Source: Chamaesiphon sp041738715 (GTDB lineage: Bacteria > Cyanobacteriota > Cyanobacteriia > Cyanobacteriales > Chamaesiphonaceae). Taken from it: DNA of 7,464 nt. How positions within the stretch are numbered: the first letter of the stretch is position 1; every line of letters begins with the position of its first letter. Below, in pieces: positions 1 through 5,721 of this stretch. The translations under genes were made by a program, and so were the position numbers. Location of the stretch: NCBI GenBank assembly GCA_041738715.1, contig JBGSPI010000082.1, positions 1 through 7,464 of the forward strand, given 5' to 3'. A model generated the notes under the pieces. It worked only from the letters and a program-made list of their open reading frames with translations, did not search any database and was not told where the DNA came from.

Positions 1-42
1 TTGTTTGGCTATGGTTTGGGGTACTCCTACTAAGGGAATCAT
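1..42 (-). CDS. Start of a further minus-strand frame running off the left edge, unidentified
   Basis: An ATG at 42 opens MIPLVGVPQTIAKQ and continues off the window. AGGAG at 50-54 lies exactly seven bases upstream, the spacing used by several genes of this cluster. An alternative ATG at 48 is only one base from the SD. The frame could be the next gene of the operon, or a re-initiated C-terminal half of the coupling protein. Fourteen residues are too few to decide, and real coding status is uncertain. Confidence 0.35.
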   Translation of the reverse strand, partial: MIPLVGVPQTIAKQ

Positions 43-48
43 CGCCAT

Positions 49-104
49 GCTCCTGGTGTTTACCACTTGAGAACTACTTGAAGACTACTCTATTTTCCCT
101 CGGT
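49..104. other. Gap after the coupling protein, the longest non-coding stretch in the cluster
   Basis: The 62 bases between the coupling protein's TAA and the next candidate ATG contain an SD (50-54) and an imperfect 11-base tandem repeat (68-89). No hairpin followed by a T run is visible on the minus strand, so I do not call a terminator, and no convincing promoter boxes are seen. Confidence 0.5.
62..89. repeat. Imperfect 11-bp tandem direct repeat
   Basis: Plus strand TGAGAACTACT (68-78) is followed directly by TGAAGACTACT (79-89), differing at two positions. A partial copy ACCACT (62-67) precedes them. It lies just after the coupling protein's premature stop. It could be an operator-like site, a replication-slippage product, or chance. 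Confidence 0.45.
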
Positions 105-938
105 TTATTTTTCTTCGCTCGTAACTTGCCAAGTGCTGTTGAGAATCTGATTGACCATTAATAGGTTCGCCAGATCGGGATTATTTTCTTGTTTGGCGAT
201 CGATTTAGCCAGGAGAAAGGCTCCAGAAAGTACCGCAATCCCCGCCGGATCGAAGAAGGAATCCTTTTTAGCTCCATCTTCCCCTGTGTTTTCGACGATG
301 ACCGAGACGAGTTCTCGCGCTGAAGCCAAATCTTGGTCATCTTGGAGCCTGTCGAGTAGGTTACAAGTTTGGGAAATCTCAAAGCCTGGAGCGAGAATTC
401 GGACATCGTAACCTTGCTCGATCGCAGCAGGAATAATGGTTTCAGCCTGACCGCCGCTGCCGAATTTGAAGTCGAAGAGGGCGACAGTAAAGCCTTGGGC
501 GATCGCTGATAGGATGGCGGGATCGATCAGATTGGCTGTTTTCCCCGCACCAGCACCGCCCACTACCAGTAATCCACGATTAACCTGGGGTAGAAACACC
601 CGCGTACTCGATTTAAAATGCTGGGGTGAAGCTACTGGTGTGCCAATTGGTTCGGTGATGTAGTAAGCCGCATTGTTGAATTTAGGTCGAGCGATTAGCC
701 TCTCGGCGATCTTCTGACAATTACTCTTTTGAGCGTCGGTAGCCCACCGCGCTGTGGCGGTTTTGCCCTGCTTGCCCTTAGCCATGAAGATGTTGAGGAT
801 GAGAAAAGCAATTCCGGCAATGACGATGAATACCATTGTCGGATCGATCTGCGAGAATCCTACTAGCAGCGAGGTGGGGTTGATAGGATTAATGGGATTG
901 AGATCGATCCTCGTACTATTTTGATTTGCAGATTTCAT
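105..938 (-). CDS. VirD4/TraD-like type IV coupling protein, N-terminal part only (truncated or split)
   Basis: Coupling proteins are hexameric membrane ATPases that deliver the relaxase-DNA complex to the secretion channel. This one has a membrane segment at about 35-52 (MVFIVIAGIAFLILNIF), a Walker A motif GGAGAGKT at 127-134, and VALFDFKFG at 152-160, matching the strand that carries the Asp-x-Lys motif in VirD4. CNLLDRLQDDQDLASAREL and FFDPAGIAVLSGAFLLAK also fit the nucleotide-binding domain. It ends at residue 277 with STWQVTSEEK and a TAA, where VirD4/TraD proteins normally run to about 550-700 residues and carry Walker B (hydrophobic-DE) later. Both other forward frames close within about 20 codons, so one frameshift does not rescue it. 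The start at 938 (MKSANQNST) overlaps the previous gene by 23 bases; ATG 965 would add nine residues. It may be a decayed gene, an insertion-disrupted one, or a genuine split protein. Confidence 0.75.
   Translation of the reverse strand: MKSANQNSTRIDLNPINPINPTSLLVGFSQIDPTMVFIVIAGIAFLILNIFMAKGKQGKTATARWATDAQKSNCQKIAERLIARPKFNNAAYYITEPIGTPVASPQHFKSSTRVFLPQVNRGLLVVGGAGAGKTANLIDPAILSAIAQGFTVALFDFKFGSGGQAETIIPAAIEQGYDVRILAPGFEISQTCNLLDRLQDDQDLASARELVSVIVENTGEDGAKKDSFFDPAGIAVLSGAFLLAKSIAKQENNPDLANLLMVNQILNSTWQVTSEEK
499..506. repeat. HIP1 octamer GCGATCGC
   Basis: A perfect palindromic octamer that is highly over-represented in many cyanobacterial genomes. Here it is inside the coupling protein gene. 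Confidence 0.85.
537..560 (-). other. Walker A (P-loop) motif of the coupling protein
   Basis: The codons spell GGAGAGKT, matching GxxGxGKT with the catalytic Lys and Thr intact. The nucleotide-binding loop of the truncated coupling protein is therefore not degraded, although the downstream Walker B region is absent. Confidence 0.9.
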
Positions 939-1386
939 AGTCTTCGATAGCTCCGCTGACTCCATTTACGGGCTGTTCGACTGCCAAGCAGCCAGCCTTA
1001 GCGATACTTTTGAATCCAAACGCGCGAGCGGGTAAATCGACCAGTTGTAGGTGGATAGACCTTCGATCTTGCCGATCGACCGCGACGTGCAGACAGCCAG
1101 CCTGACCGCAGGTTTGAGGAAAGTTAAAGCGGTAAATTGTGAAGGTGGTGCCACCACTGGCTAACTCGATCGCTACCAGTTGTCTAGCAACTTTAGCGGC
1201 GGTGAAGCTACTGGAGAGTTGAACATTCTCTTGGATTACCGTTGCTATTTCTGCTGGCGTGGAAATCTTAGTAGCATTCTCATAGGTAGCTTTTGGGGAA
1301 ATCGATTTCGATCTAATTAGAAACCAAGCCCCACAGCCGGATGCCATAGCCAGTAGAATCGTCGATAGCCATAGCAACTTAGACAT
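916..1386 (-). CDS. Small cysteine-rich membrane-anchored or lipoprotein-like protein, unknown function
   Basis: A 156-residue protein. The frame is open further upstream to an ATG at 1470, but the start at 1386 is preferred. It overlaps the upstream TAA by eight bases, as at the previous junction, and it puts a hydrophobic N-terminus first (MSKLLWLSTILLAMASGCGA). AMASGC at 13-18 fits a loose lipobox. However, the hydrophobic stretch continues through AWFLI and is followed by RSK, so a simple membrane anchor is equally possible. Outside the membrane there are four more Cys at 93, 98, 133 and 153 (TCGQAGCLHV, AGCLAV, EICKSK), enough for two disulfides. An alternating strand pattern (TFTIYRFNF, IHLQLVDL) suggests a small beta-rich domain. 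No strong SD precedes the start, so reinitiation after the upstream gene is likely. The family is unknown to me. Confidence 0.65.
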   Translation of the reverse strand: MSKLLWLSTILLAMASGCGAWFLIRSKSISPKATYENATKISTPAEIATVIQENVQLSSSFTAAKVARQLVAIELASGGTTFTIYRFNFPQTCGQAGCLHVAVDRQDRRSIHLQLVDLPARAFGFKSIAKAGCLAVEQPVNGVSGAIEDYEICKSK

Positions 1387-2788
1387 CGCTAGAAGATATA
1401 CCAAGTGTGGGGCTGAAGGCTTTTTTAGTAGCACTGCCGAACAAAGCCACTTGATCGAATCCAGTCGCACCTGGGGATATAAAGGGTTGCTGGCTATTGC
1501 CTGGACTTGATAAAGTCAGACTTGGCAAACCTGCAACTGATGGCGGTTTAGTGGGACTTTTGCTCGGCGCAGTCGATGACAGTGATGGCTTGATGGCGAT
1601 TGGACTAACCTTCATCGGCAGTAATAGATTTGCCTCTTGTTCATTGGCTGGTAGTGGCAATGGCAGCGGGATAAAGTAAGGACTGGCTTGCAACCCCAGA
1701 AATGGGACAGAGTAGCAAAACCTTAGATTTAGCTGCTGACTGACAGACCCTTTTTGGGGGTTGGGCGACTCTGCCGACCACTTAGAGCCACAGCCATTGA
1801 TGCCGATGTAGGGGACTTCAAACCCCGCTGGTTCTCGCACTCCAGCGGCGGTCATTAAATCTCCGACTAGTCCCTCGCCACCTTTTAATTTTTGACCTGT
1901 AATCGCCAGGGCACCATTGAGCGGATTGCTCGAATTCTGCGGATCGTTCGTGCTGCGGAGTTCGACAGCGTTGCAAGTGCCCGTACAAGGTGCGTGAGGT
2001 TCTTTGTTACTGCCGCTGGCAATGTTAGATCCGGTGTTAATATTCAGTTTTTCCTGACCCGATAAAAGTTTGTCAAACTTCATCGGCTGTAAGGTGTCTG
2101 GAATATTTTGGATGCTCAACAGCTTATTCCACGGGATATCTTGGACACCTGGAAGATCTGCAACCTTCACCCCGATTCCAGGGAGATCTTTGATGACCTT
2201 ACTAATCCCTGGATATTGGGCGTATGTAGTATTGACGATGCCAGGGAGATTTTTGACTAGTGATGATTCGAGCACAGAAGCAGGAATGGGTAACTTTCCG
2301 GTTGGGCTATTGGCTATAGCTTGCAAAGTAGAGTTAGAACTTACGGCAGACCACTCAGGCAAAACAGTTCCCACTTGTAAATTCGCCAATTGAGGATTAG
2401 CAGAAATTACATCTTTAAAGGGGATTTTGCCTAAGAACTTCAATTCTGATAATTTCACATTTTGTAGAACGGTTGAATCGCTATTAGCCGCCTCAGTAGC
2501 CGTCTGAGGTGAATATTTACCTGCTCCCATTAGCATCGCTAGTGCCGCCGGAAAAGCTTGGGATAGTGGTTGTCCTTTCTGCCAGGAGAAATCTGGAATC
2601 TGGGGGACTCGCGCATCGCTGTTGTAGGTGACATCATCGGTTGTGGGCTGAGATGTTCTGAACGTTGTTTGAGATAATGCTCGATCGAGTGCTGCTTGCT
2701 GTTGGGCATTAATAGTGGCAGCATTTGCGCTGAGTATAGGCACAGCCGTAACGATCGGGATGAGGGCAGACAATAGAAGATTACGCAT
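1379..2788 (-). CDS. Exported protein with PG-repeat region, four cysteines and Pro-rich tail; unknown function
   Basis: A 469-residue protein with a Sec signal peptide (LLLSALIPIVTAVPILSANA, cleavage near residue 23). Residues 105-250 contain short irregular repeats built on L/Y-P-G-I/V (LPGI 181, YPGI 192, LPGI 202, LPGV 212) and on I-P-aromatic-x-x-L (IPFKDV 122, IPWNKL 218). Residues 265-380 form a separate section with Cys at 268, 272, 333 and 358 (CTGTC, NGCGSKW, LRFCYSVPF), suited to two disulfides. It ends in a PLPLPLP tract, and a Pro/Ser-rich tail runs to the C-terminus. This looks like a secreted or surface-exposed structural protein. Its place inside the transfer operon suggests a role in the mating contact or outer-membrane part, but that is inference. 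An SD (GAGG, 2798-2801) lies nine bases upstream inside the previous gene. I do not recognise the family. Confidence 0.75.
   Translation of the reverse strand: MRNLLLSALIPIVTAVPILSANAATINAQQQAALDRALSQTTFRTSQPTTDDVTYNSDARVPQIPDFSWQKGQPLSQAFPAALAMLMGAGKYSPQTATEAANSDSTVLQNVKLSELKFLGKIPFKDVISANPQLANLQVGTVLPEWSAVSSNSTLQAIANSPTGKLPIPASVLESSLVKNLPGIVNTTYAQYPGISKVIKDLPGIGVKVADLPGVQDIPWNKLLSIQNIPDTLQPMKFDKLLSGQEKLNINTGSNIASGSNKEPHAPCTGTCNAVELRSTNDPQNSSNPLNGALAITGQKLKGGEGLVGDLMTAAGVREPAGFEVPYIGINGCGSKWSAESPNPQKGSVSQQLNLRFCYSVPFLGLQASPYFIPLPLPLPANEQEANLLLPMKVSPIAIKPSLSSTAPSKSPTKPPSVAGLPSLTLSSPGNSQQPFISPGATGFDQVALFGSATKKAFSPTLGISSSDV
2144..2248 (-). repeat. PG-motif repeat array in the 469-residue exported protein
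   Basis: Four L/Y-P-G-I/V motifs spaced 11, 10 and 10 residues apart (residues 181, 192, 202, 212), conserved at the protein level but not as exact DNA repeats. Confidence 0.6.
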
Positions 2789-3008
2789 GGGACATCGCCT
2801 CTTGATAAATGGGCCAAACCTTTGTCACAAAGAATTCCAGTACACCCCAACCGCCAGTAATTGTCATATTTCCAGCCATGCCGACGGTAACGAATAAAGC
2901 CGCTCTCAGAGCCAGATTTTGGAGGTCTTCGCGGTTGATATAGACAAGTTGGGCTAAAGTGGATGCCCGTGTTGCGATCGGTATTCTGGCGGTTTTAACT
3001 CTGATCAT
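2781..3008 (-). CDS. 75-residue small membrane-associated protein of the conjugation cluster, family unknown
   Basis: A short protein with a basic N-terminus (MIRVKTARIPIATRAS), a polar stretch INREDLQ at 24-30, then one moderately hydrophobic segment at about 33-51 (ALRAALFVTVGMAGNMTI) and an aromatic amphipathic segment (WGVLEFFVTKVWPIY). The start is well supported: AGGAG at 3016-3020 lies exactly seven bases upstream, and the ATG overlaps the upstream TGA. The 3' end overlaps the next gene by eight bases. Size and position beside another tiny membrane protein could suit a VirB2/VirB3-type pair, but I see no classical pilin signature and no clear double membrane hairpin. The function is not assigned. 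Confidence 0.7.
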   Translation of the reverse strand: MIRVKTARIPIATRASTLAQLVYINREDLQNLALRAALFVTVGMAGNMTITGGWGVLEFFVTKVWPIYQEAMSHA

Positions 3009-3169
3009 TTACCTACTCCTTTGCTATGTTGGCGACCTTTGCCGAAGAAGAATTGAAAAGTTGTCATCCCGCTGGGAACGATGGTAGCGATCGCCATAAC
3101 AATCCCAACCAGCACCATTCCCTTCAATGCCCAACCCTTCAACTGCTCTACATCTCTGGGATTCATCAT
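3005..3169 (-). CDS. 54-residue single-pass membrane protein of the conjugation cluster
   Basis: A short frame that common length cut-offs would miss. It starts at ATG 3169 (overlapping the preceding TAA) or at the adjacent ATG 3166. The second gives the seven-base spacing from the SD AGGA (3174-3177) seen in neighbouring genes. The protein begins MMNPRDVEQLKGWALKG, has one membrane segment at about 13-32 (MVLVGIVMAIATIVPSG), then an aromatic stretch TFQFFFGKG and a basic C-terminus. Its TGA overlaps the next ATG (ATGA). It fills the entire space between two coupled genes and ends exactly at a coupled start, which is good evidence that it is translated. Small hydrophobic proteins in these loci can be VirB3/TraL-like or pilin-like, but nothing here decides between them. 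Confidence 0.75.
   Translation of the reverse strand: MMNPRDVEQLKGWALKGMVLVGIVMAIATIVPSGMTTFQFFFGKGRQHSKGVGK
3016..3020 (-). promoter_or_regulatory. Ribosome binding site AGGAG for the 75-residue protein
   Basis: AGGAG seven bases before ATG 3008, lying inside the end of the 54-residue gene. It supports both the start and the reality of this small gene. Confidence 0.8.
3087..3094. repeat. HIP1 octamer GCGATCGC
   Basis: A perfect copy inside the 54-residue gene, encoding part of its membrane segment (ATG GCG ATC GCT). Confidence 0.85.
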
Positions 3170-3609
3170 TATTTCCTACTATCTAGTTGAGAAGAAACTG
3201 GCGCAAAACTAGTCACCCCATCTTTAATCGCCCAAGTCACTTTGGTTAAGCGCACGACACAAACATACTTCCGCGCCGATCGATCTCTGAGTACTACTTT
3301 GATCGAGCCACGTCTAATTCCCGCACTACCAGCACGGGCACTAACATTTATCATCGAAGCATTGGCGCATTTCTCTTTGTCACAACCATCGGTAGTGAAG
3401 ACAAATGACTCTCTAAACCGTTCGGGGTTATCGATAAAGATCCGCTCGATCCGGCGATCCGTCCGCGACCAATCTAAGAGTTGCCCCAAGTCGGCAGATA
3501 CCTGAGCGTTGACTTCAATTCGATCGACTGGGAACGTCGCGGCTAATAGGGGACTACCTGGGGTGAGGACTAGAGCCAAGATCGGTAATGAAAGGATGAG
3601 TTTTGACAT
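3169..3609 (-). CDS. Small exported cysteine-containing protein, possible VirB9/TraK-like core subunit
   Basis: A 146-residue protein with a clear Sec signal peptide (LILSLPILALVLTPGSPLLA, probable cleavage after LLA at about 23). The mature part looks beta-rich, with RIERIFIDNPERF at 53-65, a close Cys pair in GCDKEKC (76 and 81), and a strand pair IKVVLRDR...YVCVVRL with a third Cys at 117. The position directly after the VirB10-like gene, the export signal and the short beta-strand pattern would fit a periplasmic or outer-membrane core subunit such as VirB9 or TraK, but I do not recognise the family. It is much shorter than VirB9 (about 290) and TraK (about 240). A strong SD (AGGAG, 3617-3621) overlaps the upstream TAG, seven bases before the ATG. 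Its TAA shares one base with the ATG of the next gene. Confidence 0.75.
   Translation of the reverse strand: MSKLILSLPILALVLTPGSPLLAATFPVDRIEVNAQVSADLGQLLDWSRTDRRIERIFIDNPERFRESFVFTTDGCDKEKCANASMINVSARAGSAGIRRGSIKVVLRDRSARKYVCVVRLTKVTWAIKDGVTSFAPVSSQLDSRK
3174..3177 (-). promoter_or_regulatory. Ribosome binding site AGGA for the 54-residue protein
   Basis: AGGA (continuing AA) in the last codons of the preceding gene, four bases before ATG 3169 and seven before ATG 3166. The spacing favours the second ATG. Confidence 0.6.
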
Positions 3610-3616
3610 TGATTTA

Positions 3617-3621
3617 CTCCT
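3617..3621 (-). promoter_or_regulatory. Ribosome binding site AGGAG overlapping the VirB10-like stop
   Basis: AGGAG shares bases with the TAG of the VirB10-like gene and lies seven bases before ATG 3609. It fixes the start of the exported 146-residue protein. Confidence 0.8.
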
Positions 3622-5713
3622 AATCGGGCCAGATCGATGCGGGAATAACTGGTGAAGTTTTTAACCCATCTTCCACTTCTCCATTCCCAGGCGGGATCGG
3701 TGCTGCTGGCACTGGCTTTACTTCTACCCCGCCCGTGGCTGGTATTACAGGTTGGAGTGAAACCCCCGTTCGCGTCCATCCGGCAGTTGGTGCAACACCG
3801 TTTACTTGCGTCCATACCGTCGTAGGCGGTAAGGGCAATTGGGCTGGAACTGCATCTGTAGATGGTGCCATTGGTGGAACTACTACCCCTGTCTGTGCGG
3901 GAGTAGGTAATGGTGCAATTCCCACTGGTTGGGCGGGTACGGTTTGAGACGTTCTCAAGGGGCTACCTAATGCAGCTTGAGTCGCATTATTCATCGGTAC
4001 TTGAAAGGTGGCTGCTTGGGCAACATAAACTTTCAGATTGGTGCCAGGAGTTAAGAAACCGACTTTACTCTGTTTGTCCAGCTTATTTGCCAAAGCTTTA
4101 CCACGATCGACTTGCTGTTGGGCGACTGGTGTAAAGGCTCCCTTCATCACGGCTGCGAGTACATTTGGATTCTGGTTATTGGTGGTAGAAATAGTAGTCC
4201 CAATTCCCGTGGTAATCGTAGATTGGTTGCCACTTTCTACCAGCACCTTACCGACCTCTCCAGCGGCTCCCCAGATGGCTGCGTTGCGATCTGCTGCTGC
4301 TAATTTATCACCATTGACCTCCCTGACTTCAGCCATCAGCGGTTGATTGTCATTGTTGGTAATGGCGAATGCGCCCTGTGGAATATCGATGGTCGTATCC
4401 TTGTAAGTGACCTTCTTCGAGATAGCCTTAATCATCCCGTTGTCAGCCACTTGGAAGTCAAACTCGATCGCTGCCCCTGCTGGTAAATGCCAGCCCGTGC
4501 CAACCTCGATCGATTTCTCCAACACGACACTGACTAGGGATTTGTCTGTGGCTGGTTGGGTTTCATTACTGCCGATAAGCGTATAGAAAGGTGTGACCAA
4601 CTTAGCTGGCACGACTTCTCCGACAGGTAAACGTAACATTGGTGACATGGTTGCTCCTGAATCGACTACTTCTGCGACTCGATTGACATTGGAATTATTA
4701 ACTGTTCCTGGTGAAATTGGTGCCGTTCCGCCGTAGTTACTCATTCCTGCTGCTTGTTCCCAACTGGCGACTGGTAACGTTCCTGTGGGTGCGATCGCTC
4801 TTTGGCTGGCTACCTGTACTGCTCGTTCGTTGGCTTTCGCTCGAACGTCAGTAGTCCCGCCATAATTACCCAAAGATGCTGCTCGTTCCCAGTCGATCGA
4901 TTTTGGGGGGATTATCTGCCCAGAGGTGATATTCCGGCTGGCTATTTTGACGGGTCGAACTGGTGTTACTGGTTGAATACGATCGATCGGTCTGGCTGCG
5001 ATGGCTGCCCGTCTAGAGTTGACTCCAGATCCGATGATATTACGCTGCCTTCTGAGAGCAGATAAATTCGCTCGTTCCTGTTGAACTGAAGATTTCAAAG
5101 CTGCTAGTTGAGCGGCTTCTTGTTCGCGCGATTGGCGTAGAGCAACTAGTTCAGGAGATGGTTTGAGCGGAACTGCGGCGACAGTTGCAACAGTGGCAGG
5201 TTTAGGTGAGGTAGCAGGTGGAGGTGTGGTAGCAGGAGATGGAGATGGTTGGGAAGTACTTGCCATTGCCGCTTTCGCTCTGGCTGCATCCTCTTTCTGC
5301 TGCTGCATTGCGACCTTGGCTTTGAGTTCGGCCACCTCTTTATCCTTGTCTGAAGCGGCTTCAATCTGAGCGGAAGTCTGCGCTTCATCTGTCTTGGGAT
5401 TCTTGGCTTGCTGTCGATCGCCACCACCATCCCACAGCATGGCAATCACCCCTACACCGACGGTACTAGCCATCGCTCCAGCGACCAGTAAACTCCTTAA
5501 TAGCGGACGTTTTTCAGTCGGCTGAGAGTCTTCATCTTGATCGATGATACTCGCAGTCATTACCTGTCGATCGTTGACTGGCTCGGCTTCGATAGCTTCT
5601 AAGCCTGCTGTCGCTTCTACTGGAACTTCTGAGGTGTTCACAGGTTTTCTAGTGGTTGAAGCTTTAAAACCCATCTGCTTGGAGATGGCATCGAGATCTA
5701 ATCTGGTTGACAT
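3620..5713 (-). CDS. VirB10/TrbI/TraB-like envelope-spanning type IV secretion protein
   Basis: A 697-residue protein in the VirB10 style, which links the inner-membrane ATPases to the outer-membrane core complex. Residues 1-70 are cytoplasmic and acidic, and 72-94 form one membrane segment (LLRSLLVAGAMASTVGVGVI). A predicted coiled coil (about 115-148), a Pro/Ala/Thr tract (155-187) and a second coiled coil (188-224) follow. A duplicated motif W-E-x-A-A-x-x-x-N-Y-G-G-T occurs at 275-287 and 318-330. The conserved beta-barrel region runs from about 360 to 572: LPVGEVVPAKLVTPFYTLIG, then GWHLPAGAAIEFDFQV (compare the family's IPxG strand), ending with GFLTPGTNLKVYV. A Pro-rich tail follows (585-697). 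The length exceeds a typical 380-480-residue VirB10 because of the linkers and tail, and is closer to F-type TraB. The start at 5713 has AGGA at 5720-5723, six bases upstream. This is the most secure family call in the window. Confidence 0.8.
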   Translation of the reverse strand: MSTRLDLDAISKQMGFKASTTRKPVNTSEVPVEATAGLEAIEAEPVNDRQVMTASIIDQDEDSQPTEKRPLLRSLLVAGAMASTVGVGVIAMLWDGGGDRQQAKNPKTDEAQTSAQIEAASDKDKEVAELKAKVAMQQQKEDAARAKAAMASTSQPSPSPATTPPPATSPKPATVATVAAVPLKPSPELVALRQSREQEAAQLAALKSSVQQERANLSALRRQRNIIGSGVNSRRAAIAARPIDRIQPVTPVRPVKIASRNITSGQIIPPKSIDWERAASLGNYGGTTDVRAKANERAVQVASQRAIAPTGTLPVASWEQAAGMSNYGGTAPISPGTVNNSNVNRVAEVVDSGATMSPMLRLPVGEVVPAKLVTPFYTLIGSNETQPATDKSLVSVVLEKSIEVGTGWHLPAGAAIEFDFQVADNGMIKAISKKVTYKDTTIDIPQGAFAITNNDNQPLMAEVREVNGDKLAAADRNAAIWGAAGEVGKVLVESGNQSTITTGIGTTISTTNNQNPNVLAAVMKGAFTPVAQQQVDRGKALANKLDKQSKVGFLTPGTNLKVYVAQAATFQVPMNNATQAALGSPLRTSQTVPAQPVGIAPLPTPAQTGVVVPPMAPSTDAVPAQLPLPPTTVWTQVNGVAPTAGWTRTGVSLQPVIPATGGVEVKPVPAAPIPPGNGEVEDGLKTSPVIPASIWPD
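4724..4951 (-). repeat. Internal duplication of about 43 residues in the VirB10-like protein
   Basis: Protein residues 255-287 and 299-330 align: VKIAS...IDWERAASLGNYGGT against VQVAS...ASWEQAAGMSNYGGT. The period is about 43 residues with one gap. The unit lies in the linker between the second coiled coil and the beta-barrel region. Confidence 0.75.
4791..4798. repeat. HIP1 octamer GCGATCGC
   Basis: A perfect copy inside the VirB10-like gene, within the second unit of its internal duplication. Confidence 0.85.
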
Positions 5714-5721
5714 AAGGATTC

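Noticed and set aside
105..200. Simple frameshift or group II intron explaining the truncated coupling protein
   Set aside because: The other two forward frames stop within about 20 codons, and no GTGYG-type intron 5' end is visible on the minus strand near the break. An insertion boundary remains possible but unproven.
878..905. Short repeat behind NPINPINP in the coupling protein N-terminus
   Set aside because: It is a nine-base micro-repeat in a coding linker, too short and too common to carry meaning by itself.
2070..2393. Plus-strand frame of 107 residues opposite the PG-repeat protein
   Set aside because: It is antisense to a gene with a signal peptide and SD, has no recognisable domain or SD of its own, and is one of many antisense frames expected from this composition.
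2539..2850. Minus-strand frame of 103 residues overlapping the start of the PG-repeat gene
   Set aside because: It overlaps two well-supported coupled genes in another phase and has no SD or recognisable motif.
5146..5445. Minus-strand frame of 99 residues in another phase of the VirB10-like gene
   Set aside because: It is a shadow of the Ala/Pro-rich and coiled-coil coding region, made of Leu/His/Pro-rich low-complexity sequence.
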